A DNA stretch of 64,000 bases from Luscinia megarhynchos (Eukaryota; Chordata; Aves; Passeriformes; Turdidae): contig CM067566.1 of the NCBI GenBank assembly GCA_034336665.1, positions 20,752,330 to 20,816,329 of the forward strand. The letters are read 5' to 3'. Made by a program: the position numbers and the translations under genes. The notes beneath the pieces were generated by a model. That model did no database searches, had not been told where the DNA came from, and worked only from the letters and a program-made list of their open reading frames with translations. This document shows, piece by piece, positions 25,001 to 38,208 of the stretch (its first letter is position 1; every line of letters starts with the position of its first letter).

Positions 25001-25806
25001 ATTTCACATAGCCAGCTGGAGGTTACATTTCCTGGAAGAAATTAAACAACAGGTATAGATTCCATCTCAAATAGCCTGTCTCTTGCTGGTAGTTTTATCA
25101 TGACAGTAATTAATTTAAAAGCAATGAGAAGTACTCGTGTGTGAAATTTTGCAGGACTAGATATTCATTGACATCACAGCTGGTAGAAAATGAAACAAGG
25201 AAAAATTCACTAAAGTGTTTGCAATAATGATGTCCTTTCCTTCTTCCTTCAACTGCCTCTAATGGAAATTAGTATTTTCTTTTATTTGATGAACTATCTT
25301 TAGTCTTTTTGAAAAACATTCTAATGATTAGATGGCAGATGCAACACAGTCTGACAACAAAGTTGTAAAACCAGCGCTTCCTCTCAAAAATGCCTGCTTA
25401 GATAAACAAAATGTGAAGTTGAGATAAAAGATCTAACAGTTTTGAAAACCTGCCAGATCTTTTTCACTGAATAAGGTTAGAAGATACATCTTCTCAGTAA
25501 AGCATCAGAAAACAAATTAAGACTCAGTTTAAAACTTTCAGCATTCCGTGAATCTTCTGAAGCATTCACAGTTTGATTCACAGCTTTGGATTATGTGTTC
25601 CACTAGCAGTATTAACAATTGTTATTTTGTGTTCTCACTTTTAAGCTTATGTGGGGTTAGCTAGTGATATCCATATGTAAATCAGTCTGAATATTATCTG
25701 ATACTGAAAATATCTTTAGAATAAATATTGCTACTAAAAATATCTTATGTGTAGATTAGACATAAGATTTCTAGAGATATATTTAAAATATGTGCAAATC
25801 AGAGTA
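22090..25806. other. Unique AT-rich non-coding DNA
   Basis: No gene. It contains a T run near 23742-23752, an 8-bp-arm inverted repeat at 23898-23935 (ACCAGGCA/TGCCTGGT) and an A/C-rich tract at 24471-24507 built from AAACC units. Confidence 0.55.
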
Positions 25807-26192
25807 GCATAGAAAGGCTTGGGTTGGAAGAGACCTTAAGATTGTCTAGTTCCAATGGTCGCATCCAATCTCAGTCTGGTCTTAAACATTTCCAGGGATG
25901 AGGAGTCCACAACATTTCTGGACAACCTCTGTGTGTAAAAAGTCAGCCTCCCTCTTTTTTATAAGCCCCCTTTAAGCACTGGAAGATTGCAATGAGGTGC
26001 CCTCAGAGCCTTCTGCTCTCCGTGCAGAGCAGCCCCAACTCTCTCAACTGGTTTCCTTAGAAGAGGTGCTCCAGCCCTCTCTTCATCTTCAAGGATGTCC
26101 TTCCTCTGGACTCACTCCAACAGGTCTGTGTCTTTCTTGTTGTCCAATTATCTCAGATCTCAAGTGAAGTAAACTAGGCTGAGGGGGAGGAA
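25807..26192 (-). mobile_element. CR1 LINE 3' fragment, abutted by an LTR
   Basis: The plus strand reads CATAGAAAGGCTTGGGTTGG, AGAGACCTTAAGATTGTC, GGGATGAGGAGTCCACAAC, then GTGCAGAGCAGCCCCAACTC and CTGAGGGGGAGGA. This is the reverse complement of a CR1 3' region. The text remains CR1-like up to about 26192, where an LTR begins. I see no continuation on the far side, so the LTR may have inserted at or near the truncated 5' end of the CR1. Confidence 0.8.
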
Positions 26193-26963
26193 TGTTTCCA
26201 TAAGGAAAGCCAAACCCAGCAGCTGTCCTGAAAATCAGCTCTGGTTGGCTTTGTCTATGGGAGGCACAGAGCCCAGAGGCTCATTTGCCTAATCCAGGTT
26301 TGCACACAATTCTCAAAGCTGAAAGGAAGGAGGAGAGATTTTGGGGGATGATGACAAACCCAGAGGAGTGAACACCCAGCACAGGAGGCTACAAATCAGC
26401 TAAAGGACACACCCTGCAGAGAGCCCTCCCTTACACAAACTGGGTCAGTTGTAAAACTAAACCCTTCTCCTGAGAAGGTCATTCCCAGAGGACATTCAGA
26501 TGACAGGCACCTGTCATATTTTAGGAGTTATAAACCATCAAAAATCCCTGACGCACCCCCAGACTCCTTTCTGAGGCCTTCCACCAGAGGACTGTGTGGG
26601 ATCCACAGCCAGAGTCTGTGGAACTTTCCCCATCCCTGCATGGGAGATGCTTGGGCGTTCCCACATGTATTTGATCATATGTTAACCCGTTGAACTCTAT
26701 GTTTCATGGGACCCTCTCCACCCCTCACTACTGAGAAAACCAGAACACCAACAGGATGCAGCTGGATCCACAGGAATGCTGAGAATCTTGCTTCTTCATC
26801 TGTCTATCATTCTCGTTCTCTCTGCTCCCCTCTCCTTTTCCAGTTTCTCTCTCTCTTTCCCCCTGACATTTATAACTAAAATCTGCACTGTTGACTTCAG
26901 CATATGGTCTCATTTGCACCTTAATTCGGGTAGAGGCGTCTCTCTAATAATTGGATCGTAACA
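26193..26963 (+). mobile_element. Solo LTR of an endogenous retrovirus, long variant
   Basis: The boundaries TGTTTCCAT..GATCGTAACA obey the TG..CA rule. They were set by aligning with a second, inverted copy at 35391-35810. Shared blocks, in order, are AAGGAAAGCC, GAAAATCAGCTCTG, GGAGTT-TATAAA, CACTACTGAGAA, GGATCCACA, a CT-rich run, AAAATCTGCACT-TTGAC, and the 3' end CTCT-AATAATTGGATC. A TATA-like TATAAA lies at 26529-26534. The poly(A) hexamer of the other copy is mutated here (ACTAAA). This copy has about 350 bp more than its partner, in two places on either side of the TATA. No exact target-site duplication was seen, and no gag/pol/env text or obvious primer-binding site follows it. Confidence 0.75.
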
Positions 26964-28320
26964 TAAGGCTGCCTTGTACTTTGGCTCGACAAATTAGAAA
27001 TACCATGTGGATTTGAGTACAGATTTTGCTTGCTGCTTTTACTTCAATGAACTGAATGAAGGAAATGGAAAAACATGGTTCTGTGATTGCTGGTTATGGC
27101 TTTCCTATCTTGCTTGGTGTTCAAGAGATCTCCTTGGCTTATCTTATCCCTGTTATCCATTTACCTAAGCCATATTAAAGACAAAGGGGTTTTGTCTTTC
27201 TTTTCTTTCTCTGTGAAGTAGAGTCTTAATAAAGAAAAGGAATAAGTCCCCATTTTTGTGACCATTACTAGATTCCTCAAAATATAATATATGAAGAATG
27301 ACAGAGGGTATTATAAGCCTCACATTTTATCAACCTGATAAACTGCAAACCAAAATACTATTGATATTTGCTTTGAACTCTGTTGAGCTGATTTCTCTTC
27401 AAAATTATTAATTTAGTCAAACTAGCCATTAGCTTGAGCAATTCAAATAATTAAAAACTAAATTAAAATAGGCCTTCCTATATCAATTTTCTGTCTATAC
27501 ACAGACATTGACTGCTGTATTGGCCCTGATATTAAACTTTCTTTATATAAATGATAGACACAAATGTAGGAAGAACTGCTGCATCAGCAACTCAGGGCAA
27601 AAATGTTTTTTTTTTTATAAACAGGTGACCTGCATTTTAGCTTCCACAGTTACTTTCCATATTTAATGAATCAATTAATTTTGTGTGCACTGTAAATTCT
27701 GTGTTCAGATGACTGACCCACATGACTCTAAAAAATGAAAAACTTTGGAAATTACAATTGAAAGGTTCAGATACTCTGTATTGACTGTATTAAGCATTTC
27801 AGATAGGATGATTGCATATGAATTATATTATGTAAATTCAGGTGATTTTTTTTAATATTAAATTATTGAGAAGACAGATTTTTTCCCTTAAAACTCAAGG
27901 CTGATTTCTACTTCCTAAGATTTAAATAGAGAAAGTTATTGTAACAAAAACCCCCAAACTCTGTATTTTGTTTCTGTCATTAAAAAATAACATTTATAGA
28001 TAAGAGACTATAAGATAGGAGAACCAAACCTGCAGTAGACAGTTGTTTTGCAAAGCTACAAACCAGAACACTAGTTGCAAAAATAATTCTCTCTTCTTTG
28101 GTTTTCAAGCAAATAAAAATAAAATTTTCATAAATCACAATCAGATCATTATTGGAATAAAAGGTATAGTGTTCACCCAGACTACCATTTCTTGGAATAG
28201 GGAAAAAGTGTAAAGTGGAGCTAAATATGCTGAAGTTTTTTGATACTTAAACATATAATCTTTAAAACTTTTAAACACTTAATCTTTAGAACCTTTTCCT
28301 GAGTAAATGCAGCAGACTTC

Positions 28321-28366
28321 TATCACAGGCCCCACATCTTATTTATCACAGGCCCCACAGATTATT
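28321..28366. repeat. Tandem duplication, 2 x 23 bp
   Basis: Two adjacent 23-bp copies start TATCACAGGCCCCACA and differ at two positions near their ends. It looks like a small local duplication. Confidence 0.9.
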
Positions 28367-30490
28367 TAAATTGCCGCCTTAGATGACCAGACTGCTTCCA
28401 ACATCAGTTTACAGCTCATGATTAGATGTACAGGGGAATTTTTTACTGATTTCTGAGTGAGTCAAAAGCAAATTATGATCGGTGATTTTCTCCTGCCAGT
28501 CATTGTTTTGACTATTTGTTGTATTTTATACTCTCTTTTCTCACTTTTTTATCCCTTTGGTAAACTCTTTTATAATCTTTAGACATTTCTGGCTCACATT
28601 CCCTTACAATGTTTCCATAAAGTACATCTTTAAACCATATATTTTATTCTGTTGTTGAAGCATGAAATCTCAGCACTGAAACCAGCTAAGTTATTCTAGA
28701 TGTATGCTGATGTATATGTTTTCAGTCTTGTTTTCCTTAAACCAACTCCACAGTAAGAAACATCTATTTTAGGAAATCCTTTAGAATGGCAAAATTTATC
28801 ATTAATAGAAGTGGAGTGAGCTCTTTTCCCAAAAGAGGAACTTGTGAGATCAAACACAGACTGGTAAGGCAGTGTTAGGAAACTGCATTGCGGCTGTCTC
28901 TGTCAGTCTGTGATCTACCTAAGAAATTACTTTACTTACTTCAGCTAACAATTCAGAACTTGCTAGGAAGAGGGCTTTGGTGCTTTATTTAGACCATGTT
29001 TTGAACAAGGAAAGAATAAAGAATCCTCTAATTTTTTAGTGATTTGGATTTTAAATGAATGCATCCAAATGTGTCAATTTAATTCTGTAATCTTTAAACT
29101 ACTGTAGACAGCAGATGGTAGATGGAACATGAATGCAAAAACATATTTGATTACACTGTAAATCCTTTCAAGTTTGTCAATTTTTAAAATTAGTTATTAG
29201 GACAAATATTTCTGGGCACAGCTTCATGTATTTATCATCATCAAGCCCTGATATTGTCATCCCCAGATTTCAGAAATCTACAGCAAAACCTGGTCAAAAA
29301 TCAGCTTTTTTAAAAACAATCTTCAAGAGTTCTATTGCTGTTAAGTGACTTGCAAAGTATTTTTTCATTACATTGGGTCATTTATCTTTCTTCCTGTTTC
29401 TTCACATATTTCTTTTCACTGCACATTATGCATAAGAAGAGTACATTAATGACACTGAAAAGTAATACAAAATACTTCAGTTTGTCTGAAGTCAAAAGGG
29501 AGGATATGTTTTGAAAACACATGAAAAAAGAATATTATATCTTTTGATGAGAGGGTTTTCATTGCTTGATTTTTTTAAAAATTTATTTAGCATATCCCCA
29601 TGTAAAACAGGGAAGCTACTTTTAAAAAATTAAACTAGAAAGATAAGAGATTTTAATCTTGTTTTAGATGCTAATGATCTCAGTCCTATCTAGTTCATAA
29701 TGGTAAGAGAGCTCTTTGTCTAACATATAGAGGGGAAATGATAAATTCATGTTGTGTGGAGAATACAGATAGTATTATTTACATGGTAAAATTATACTAA
29801 ATTAATGTCTGTACTTGCATTGTATAACTTTTGTATAGTTAGTGACACAAATTTTAAAAACAGTGTATTAAACAACATAGCCTTTCTGCACTACTTGCTT
29901 TTTACATGATTTTCAGATATACATACTCAGCTATCTTAAGATGTTCCCTCTGTTGATGAAAATTTATTCTAGCACTATGACTGAAAAGAACTACCACAAC
30001 TGTGGAATGTTATTTAATGTTGGCAAAGGAAGAACTGACAGCTTGGGCAAAATGCAAATGGCTGAGAGGTTTGTGATAGAAATGAGTGTAAACAGATGGT
30101 TTGGAGTGAGCTGAAGTATTGTTGACTTTCTATTTTGGGATAATGGAAAAGCTCCTATTTAAGAATTTTTTTAACGGAAAGAAGCAAAAAATCCTAACTT
30201 TAAAAAGTCTTCACTATGTAAGATCAAGGAAGCTGAATGAACCATTTTAGAATTCCTGGTTGAAATGTGTGGCTAAGATCCTGCAGCTGGCCATGAAAGG
30301 CTGAGTGCATCTGTGTAAAGCACTGCTGGGTTCCATAGCGACCAGGAGAAAAGGTACCATGCTCCTGGAAGAGAGCAATAAAATTCACCTCATCTTCTCT
30401 GCTACTGCCCTTAAACACATCACCTTTAAGTGTTTTCACTAAACACTCACTTGAACTTGCTTGGATTTTTTAATATTCCTAACAAATTCT

Positions 30491-30494
<4 letters not shown>

Positions 30495-30517
<23 letters not shown>
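30495..30517. repeat. Poly(T) run, 23 nt
   Basis: An uninterrupted run of 23 T. No retrocopy body is visible on either side. Confidence 0.9.
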
Positions 30518-30521
<4 letters not shown>

Positions 30522-33500
30522 AAGCATTTGCACTCTTTCTAAAAATGCTTTTCAGTAAAACTGAACTTTACAGAGCATGATACATATCAAAAAAGTTTCT
30601 ATTTAAGATTATAATATTTAGTTAAAATTGCATACAATAGAATATTGCTATGGTGATGTTCCAATTTTGTGTAATTTTGTAGAAAATTGCTTAACATGAA
30701 TATACAGTCCCTTCCACACAAATTATAATCAATTCAGCAACCCATTTCTTTCAGGAGCTTGAATATATAGACCAATCTGAAACATAATAGCCCTTCATTT
30801 CTATATTATAATGTAGTGATGTTTCATAGAATTAGGAGAATTTCTTTGTGGTTTTCTCCTCTGGGTCATAGACTTGTAAATAAAACCTAAGGAAATAGAA
30901 TGTTAACTGGCAATGGGTCTCTAAAATGTAAGCTGATAAAAATAATGCGACTGATCCTTAACTGAAGAGATAGAGAAGAAAAAAAAATCAACATGTGATT
31001 ATATATAGGCCAACAATAAGTTTAATCAAAACTTAACTACACAGTTGAATACATCTAAATTGCATTAAATTACTTTTGATTTACTTAAGGGGTAATTAGA
31101 ACTCCTCTGTTGTGAAGAAAATCAGTTTACAAAAGCCCTAAGTGCTATCTAGAGCTATATTAAATGTCAGAGCTTAACATGAGCGTTAGTTTCACCTCAT
31201 GGGCATTTTGATGTGGCATTAATGTATCATATGAAATTATTATAACATTTTTTCTCTTTTTACAGGACTTCTCAAGACTTGTTGAAAACTTTGAATAGTT
31301 ATTGCTTATTTCTGACCTGATTAAGTGTAGAGAACATCAGGAGATATTATCTTAGTGATTTTTGGAAATTGTACTCCACTGCTTTTTAGGAGGATTTAAC
31401 TTAACTCAGTAATGTCATAATGGAAAATACATTTCCTTGGAAGGACACTGATATATTTTTTGTCATAAATATCCATCTGAATACCCCCTGAATGTCTAAA
31501 TTAGAGTAGTATAGGAAGAAAATGAGTAGTAAGAGTGGTATAAAAATGTAAACTGCAGTCCCACAAACTGCCAATACCATTTCAAAGCCCACACAAGGAC
31601 TGGAATAGGAAAAATAGCACATACAGTGTAGGAGTTCCAGAACCTACTGGCTTCACAGCTTCTTGATATCTACGTTTTTGTGTTTGGTAATCTGATTATT
31701 CTGTTTTATGAAATACATCAGGAATCAGTCCCACAAACACTGAATTTAAGAAAAGCAAAATCATCTTGTTTAGGATTACTGATACATTCAGAAAATGGCA
31801 GGTTTCTAATCAACTTAAGCGTTGTGAATACTAATATCAAAGACCAATTCAAACATGATCTTAATTTTCATTTTTCCCACATTAATTAAATAGGCAATAC
31901 TAAAAGCAATGTCACTAGAATATGAAGTTATAAACTTTGCTTAAAATGTTTTTCTAGTCCATAGAAGAGTAAGTCTGGGAAATTCATAGTAAGCATGTAG
32001 TAGAAGAACTTAGCAAATTTTGAGAGAGACATTTCTAAACTCCACCCAAGGTAAAATGATGCAATCATGTTCATGTTTTGAATAGAATTTCATATAGAAA
32101 TAAATTTGAATAATTATTTCCATTATAACATTATTTCTCTGAAGTTCCTTGTATTTAAACCTTTTGGTCCTTTGCATATACACTGAAATGTCATAAGGAA
32201 TCATTAAGAGTTCAGTCTGTTCAGTCTATTCAGTGAAGAGATGAAGTTTGAGAGATGATAATAGAAAATAAAATTTCAGGGTACCAAACACCAGTAGGTC
32301 ACAATATAAAAAAGGTTGTATGCTTATGCTTTCTTTAGATCCTTCAGCAAAGTATAAGACATTGTCAGACTGATTTCTCAATTAGAGATGCAAAGCAGCA
32401 AACTCCATGGAATTAGCCATTTTGTTTAGTAGCAAGTGTTGGAGCTTAGATTTTCCATATATAAACAACCATTTCACACTCATTTTTGCAACAGACAGTT
32501 ACCTCTTTGTAATTCAAAGGTGCACTGTAAACTCTAAAATCCAGGAATTTATGAGTCAAAATAAAGAGAATGCCTAGGAAAGCATAAAATTCAGAACTAA
32601 GATCCCCATATTTTTAATTTTTCTTTCCTATCTTTGTTAGTATACTAAGCATATTTGTGTGAAAGTATAATTTCTGTTTCAAGTTATACTTCATGCACTG
32701 CTTTTTTCCTGTCAAGTTATAAATCTTTATTTGTAATATCAGAAATGGTTGCTATGGGAATGTTGTATAGCCACAAAAGATAGAATAAAGTCTTGTAGGG
32801 TAAGAAAGTCTCTTAGATTGTATATCACTTCATTAAGTAGCTGTTTATCTATTTTGCATGTACTAATACATGTTTTCTCATTTCCTGCTATGTTCTTGTG
32901 TGTTTTGTTGTGTTAATTATCCACTTGTTCTTATGGAATTTGGATGTGTTTTGGTGGGATTTTAGCCCAACTATCTTAGATAATGGACTTGCAAAATATT
33001 TTTTGACGACAGTTAGCAAAACATCCTAAAATAAATGGCCAGGGTATGTATATGGGCAGATGGTCAGACAATAAATGTAGTTCTCCTTCTCTTAATATTG
33101 TGAGTTAGAAACTGGCTCTAAAAACAATAAATAGAGAAAAAAATTGGTATTTATTGATAAAAATATGCAAAAAGTTTGCCTTTTTTCTGGTCAGGGTCTG
33201 TAACAGAACAGAACTCTTATTACACAAGGCAGAAATTTTGCAAGCACATAAATATATGAAGGCTCTGGAAAGATCTAGTGGGAGAAGTAAGGAGAAAGTG
33301 GAAAAACTAATAAAATAATATTATTTTGAGAATTGAAAGCTATAATTGAATATTATATTTTAGCTTTTAAAACTATAGCTGTGAAATGTAAATCATGTTT
33401 ACCTCTTCCTTTAAAACTATTAATTTTCTTGGGTGCAGAATATTCAGGAGCAGGAGCTGAGTCTCCATTTGACTTAATCCTCCCTATACTGGAACCAAAT

Positions 33501-34670
33501 CCCCATCTGGAGGATGAAAGCAACCATTATAGTAATTAGCCATTTTTCTATCTCATCTATTTTGTCTTTAGGAGCTTTATTTCTTAAGGAACAGCAATGG
33601 ATCCTCTCTTTTAATAATGAGTATGTTATCAATCTGTGAGGGTGACCATGGAGACTTGGTGCCTGCAGTGATCCATGTGTTCTTAAGTATCCTGAATGGA
33701 TTTTGAAGGATTACACAGATGAATTCAAGAAATTTCCAGGAAACAAAAGTAAAATTTATCCTCAAAATGATCAAGGTATAATAATTGCATGTCCTATGAT
33801 AGACATGCTCTCTCAGCACCTGGGTTGACACCGGGCAGAAGTAACCAGAAAATATGATTCTAGAGCAGTTCAGTAGTGATAAGAGCCAAATGTAGACACA
33901 GAAAAAAAAAGAGAGGAAGTGTCAGATCAGGCTGAAAAAAGATTTCTAGTAGTATTTTTCTTTCTTTCTTTTTTTTTTTTTAATCTCTGAAGATCTTTTT
34001 TTAATTTAATTTGAAATATGTATGCCTTCTAAACTTGTCTAGACACATATTTCAAAAATTTCGTGAAGCAATCATGTCTGTCATTTTTAAATGACAATTT
34101 TAACTGTTAAATAATATGTTAATAAAAAGGTGCATCATTTCATGTAAAACATTTGTGTTTCATGATTCATATTATGTAGAACAACATGCAAAATAGAATA
34201 AATTTGAATCTAAAGTTTCTACAGTCCTACTAAATAAGAAGAAATGAGCACAATAGAAAAGTAAGGCAAAGAAATCAGGGTTTCAAACTCTAAAAATAAA
34301 ATCTTCTGATATGAATAGCTTTATTAGTGGTTACAATTTTTAGTGAATTGAAAATTTACCCTGAGCTATTAACATATTTCTAGAGTGTTAAGTTAGACTT
34401 TTCCAAAAGATCTAGTCTTATTTCACATAGAAATAAATTCATGAAAGCAATATTATCTGTGTTATTCATGTTATAGGTATAAGTGTTTATGGTTTATAGT
34501 CTCTGAATCTACAATAAATAAAAAGATATTGTGGAATAACTTGCAGTGGTGATTGTTTTTCTGATATTACCCTACACGACCCTAATAAGAAAGGAGATCT
34601 ATGCTCACACACAAACATAAATATTTATAACCACTGTTGTCAGACAGTTTGGATGCATAAAAGCCAAGTG

Positions 34671-34672
<2 letters not shown>

Positions 34673-34704
<32 letters not shown>
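34673..34704. repeat. (TA)16 microsatellite
   Basis: 32 bp of perfect alternating TA. Confidence 0.95.
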
Positions 34705-34707
<3 letters not shown>

Positions 34708-35390
34708 TTACTCTTTTCCTATATTAGATAATCCTTACATTTCATACCTTGACAACAACAACCCAAAATATTGACTTTCTTTCTCAACTACTTTTTTGAA
34801 GTGAAAAGTAGGCTGAGGGAAAATGTGCAAATCGCCACCATCTCAGTGGGGAAGGAGAAGTCACTGTCAACCCATTATAGTTTACAGGCATAGAGAAAAT
34901 ATTTACAGGAAGTAATTTTTTCTTTACCGCGATAATTTTTGCAAATCATGTCTCACCCTCGGAGAGTTGAAAGCATTTATTGCAGAATCTGTTTTACACA
35001 ATTATGTTGGTTTCAGGGTCAAAATAACCTTCTTTTATGAAGTTATTCTTAACAGCTCAACTCAGAACAATCTCTGCAAAAACATGACAGCTTACTTGCC
35101 ATATCTAACTCATAGATTTTCAGAAATTAATTGTTCCCATATAATTAATTTAGTATTATTTTTATTTTATCTTAAATTTTAAAAGGCAAATGGTACAGAC
35201 AAGGAGAGGAAGTATAAGATGCAATTCTAATTTCTGTGCATTGGCAATGAAAGGCCTGTGGTAGAACAGAATATATAACATTATGAAGCAGTGGGGAGCT
35301 TTCCACTCAGAGAATGAAAGAGTAAGAGAAAAAAAGAATTTTGAGTAAAGGCCAAGAAAAACAGTTGATTCACTTTTCCTGTTATCCTGT

Positions 35391-35810
35391 TGTTAGGATC
35401 CAATTATTGAGAGATGCCTCTGCCTAAATTAAGGTGCAAACAAGACCATATGCCAAAGTCAATAGTGCAGATTTTATTTGACAGTAAATGTGAGGTAGAG
35501 AGAGATAGAAAGAGATACGAAAAAGAGAGGAGGAGAAGAGGAAGAAAGTGAGAGGCAAGTTCAGCAGGAGGATATCACCACTTGTGGATCCAGATGACAT
35601 CCCTTTGGTCCTCTTTACCCTGGGCTTCTCAGTGGTGAGGGTCTCAAAGTCATTCAAAACTAATCACTCTTTATATATTTGAACTCCCATTCTAGTATTT
35701 CTCTTCTTTTGAGTTCATGAGTTATGGTTTCCCCTGGTGGACCCAGTCAGAGCTGATTTTCACCACAGGTGCTGAGATGGCTTTCCTTGTGTACTCTTTT
35801 CAGTGATACA
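35391..35810 (-). mobile_element. Solo LTR, short variant, inverted relative to the 26.2-kb copy
   Basis: Read on the minus strand, the LTR runs from TGTATCACTG (35810) to GGATCCTAACA (35391). It is homologous end to end with the LTR at 26193-26963 but shorter (420 versus 771 bp). A TATAAA lies at plus 35670-35675 and an intact AATAAA poly(A) signal at plus 35473-35478, about 195 bp apart, as expected for U3-R-U5. The CT-rich stretch upstream of AATAAA is purine-rich on the plus strand. There is no retroviral coding sequence on either side, so it is a solo LTR. The minus-strand 77-codon frame at 35424-35657 lies entirely inside it and is not a gene. Confidence 0.77.
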
Positions 35811-37932
35811 TTGTTCTCCCCTGGTCTTGCTTACCTCTCCTTAGGCCTTACATATTTGGACAATAGTACCACCTTTATCATATGTCAAGTTCCCTCAGGT
35901 GGCTTAATTTGCAGTCCAGATTCCATGAATCCACAGAGGCATATTCAGGGACATGAGCAGTTTCTTCTCTGCACAGTTTGCTGCAGTGGGCAAAGTCGTT
36001 TAGTGGGTCTTTACAGTTATTGAGACAACTGAGATCTTTATGTCTCTTATTTAAGTACTCTATTTTTTATTATAACATGCAATGCAGTTTACACACACTA
36101 AATGTCACCTGTTATTGTGCCATGCTGAGCTGCTTTTGCAGCTATGTTAATACAGGAAGGTCTTTCAGGCTATTACTGAACCTATGGTAGCTCATATTTG
36201 AACTTGACAGAGCCCATCATAAATGCCATTTATTTATTTTGCCAGTATTCACTTCTTTATAAATGTAGTGTTGAGGTAATGAAACATAGTGAGAATTGTG
36301 TGATGTGTCCACCCACAGATACCCAATTGGCTATTTTGACAGATCATATGTTTTGTGTTTTGTTGTAATGAAACTATTAGTTTTCTAAAGTTCTGCTATT
36401 TCAAAGAAAGTTAGGAATGTTCAACACATCATATTTCCATGAATGTCTGTAGGATGAACAGTAAAAATAATGATCTTATGCAGCATCACAGTGTTACCCT
36501 GTACTCTTACAAGTCTCATCGTTGGCTTTACACATCTCTTCTTAAAAACATGAGCAATAAGTGCTAGAAGGTAAGACAATAGATATTGAAAGAAAAGATA
36601 TGATTAAATAGTTCTATGAAGTTCTTTTTACACAAAAGAGGATAATATCCAAACTCTACTCTGAACAATGTCATTAGAACAGTATTTCTTAGCAAAATTC
36701 TACAAATGCAGAAAAATGTAGTCTAACTGCAACCTACACATAATATATAATTATTACTTATTTCATTTTATTAGACTTTCTTTTCCTAGTAATGTGTGAA
36801 TTCTTAAACAAATCCAAGCCTACTAGTAGTATTTTTGGGATAACAAATACTTTTCATGGAATGCACTATTTTTTTCAAGAAAATCTGAAGGAAAGTCTTC
36901 ATAAATAAGAGAATACATCATTCTTTTCTTGTACTTCCCCTGTCATTGCTGCATCATGTCCTTGGTTGCAGATCTTTAAACTGTATTCTTACAAAAGATT
37001 TAATAAAGTTTTGTTCAGTTTATCCAGGTTATATCTTGCTTCCTTTAGAGAACATTACATTTCAGGAAAAGCAGTTTGAATATGGAGACCAAAACACATT
37101 CATAATATGTAAGGCAGTATAATTGAGGTGTCCTAAACACAAGGAGAGAAAATTTATCTTTATCCCAAAAGGTGATTTTTATGATGATGCAAACAGCTCA
37201 CAAATACCTAATCCAAATTGAGGCAAAGTATCACCTAGTTTTAAGCTATTTTTAGACTTAACTGTATGCTTTCTGAAGGCATTTGAAGCATTACTTTCAT
37301 ATAACAGAATGAATAAATGTATACTGCTCAAATAAAGCAAAAATCAGTGTGCATCATGATAGCAGAAGCAGGTCTTACATGGTTATCCAGATGGACTGAA
37401 GATTTGAAAAAACTGTTAATTATTAGGCATCTTTCCACCTTTTGTATTCTGAATTGTAACAACACAGATGCTATTAAACATTTATAATGTATCTCTCATC
37501 AAATATGTTATTTTCATTTTAGCAGATTGTGCTTTCTGTTTTACATTATGTGATTATTTAGATGTTTTTTTTGGTACCTCCATTGCAATGGAAATATGCT
37601 TAGAGCTATACTGAACGATTTTGCTATCTTTGCTGTTTATCTTACTGGATCTTTTAAAATTCTTTAGATTTTTATGTATAATATGAGTAAAACGATTTAA
37701 GAAAATTCTTATTATGTTGAGATGGAGATGAGGATTTTATAATTTTATCAAACTATTTTGTGCAGTCACTGTCTTTGCAGTCAATAAGTGCTTTGATGAT
37801 GGTTCAGGATAAGGAATTGAGCCAAATGTAAAGATCCTCCTTTACTTAGACATCATTTTTGTGGGAAAATTTTCTACACTGCTTTTACATAGTTTAGGGT
37901 TTTTTATGAAAACCAAAACCCAAGATATTGAG

Positions 37933-37953
37933 AAAAAAAAAAAAAAAAAAAAA
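37933..37953. repeat. Poly(A) run, 21 nt
   Basis: An uninterrupted A21 after TTGAG. There is no clear retrocopy upstream. Confidence 0.9.
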
Positions 37954-38208
37954 GGACACAATTTTCAAATAGCATTACATTAACATCCCAAAGTCCTATC
38001 GGAACTTATTTGTGTGAATTTTGTCTGATTGCTGGGTGTATCCACCTCTGCCACTTAATCCTGGAGCTTCATCTATCTTTTCCTGCTATTGCTCCTTATA
38101 CCAGCATAAAACATACCTTAGTATAGCATAGCATATAACAGAACATAACCTCCTCTCCAACCTGACTTCTTATCCAGGGCTTTGCTAGAAGGTGCTATGC
38201 CTTCATCG

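Larger units (their letters stand above)
26964..35390. other. Long unique AT-rich non-coding stretch
   Basis: About 8.4 kb without a gene I can support. Contents: an imperfect 23-bp tandem pair at 28321-28366, a T23 run at 30495-30517, a triple 9-mer at 32211-32237, a pyrimidine/T run near 33958-33981 and a (TA)16 microsatellite at 34673-34704. The minus-strand frame at 30224-30439 (71 codons) and the plus-strand frame at 33333-33539 have somewhat protein-like composition but no recognisable family. Confidence 0.55.

Noticed and set aside
30495..30517. Poly(T)/poly(A) runs (2008, 30495, 37933, 49502, 56531) as tails of processed pseudogenes
   Set aside because: None is preceded by recognisable coding or mRNA-like sequence or flanked by evident target duplications. 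Avian CR1 does not produce poly(A)-tailed retrocopies efficiently.
26964..35390. The two inverted LTRs as ends of one provirus
   Set aside because: Proviral LTRs are direct, not inverted, repeats. The copies differ greatly in length and no retroviral coding text lies between them.
35424..35657. 77-codon minus-strand frame
   Set aside because: It is wholly inside a solo LTR, including its CT-rich run and poly(A) signal region.
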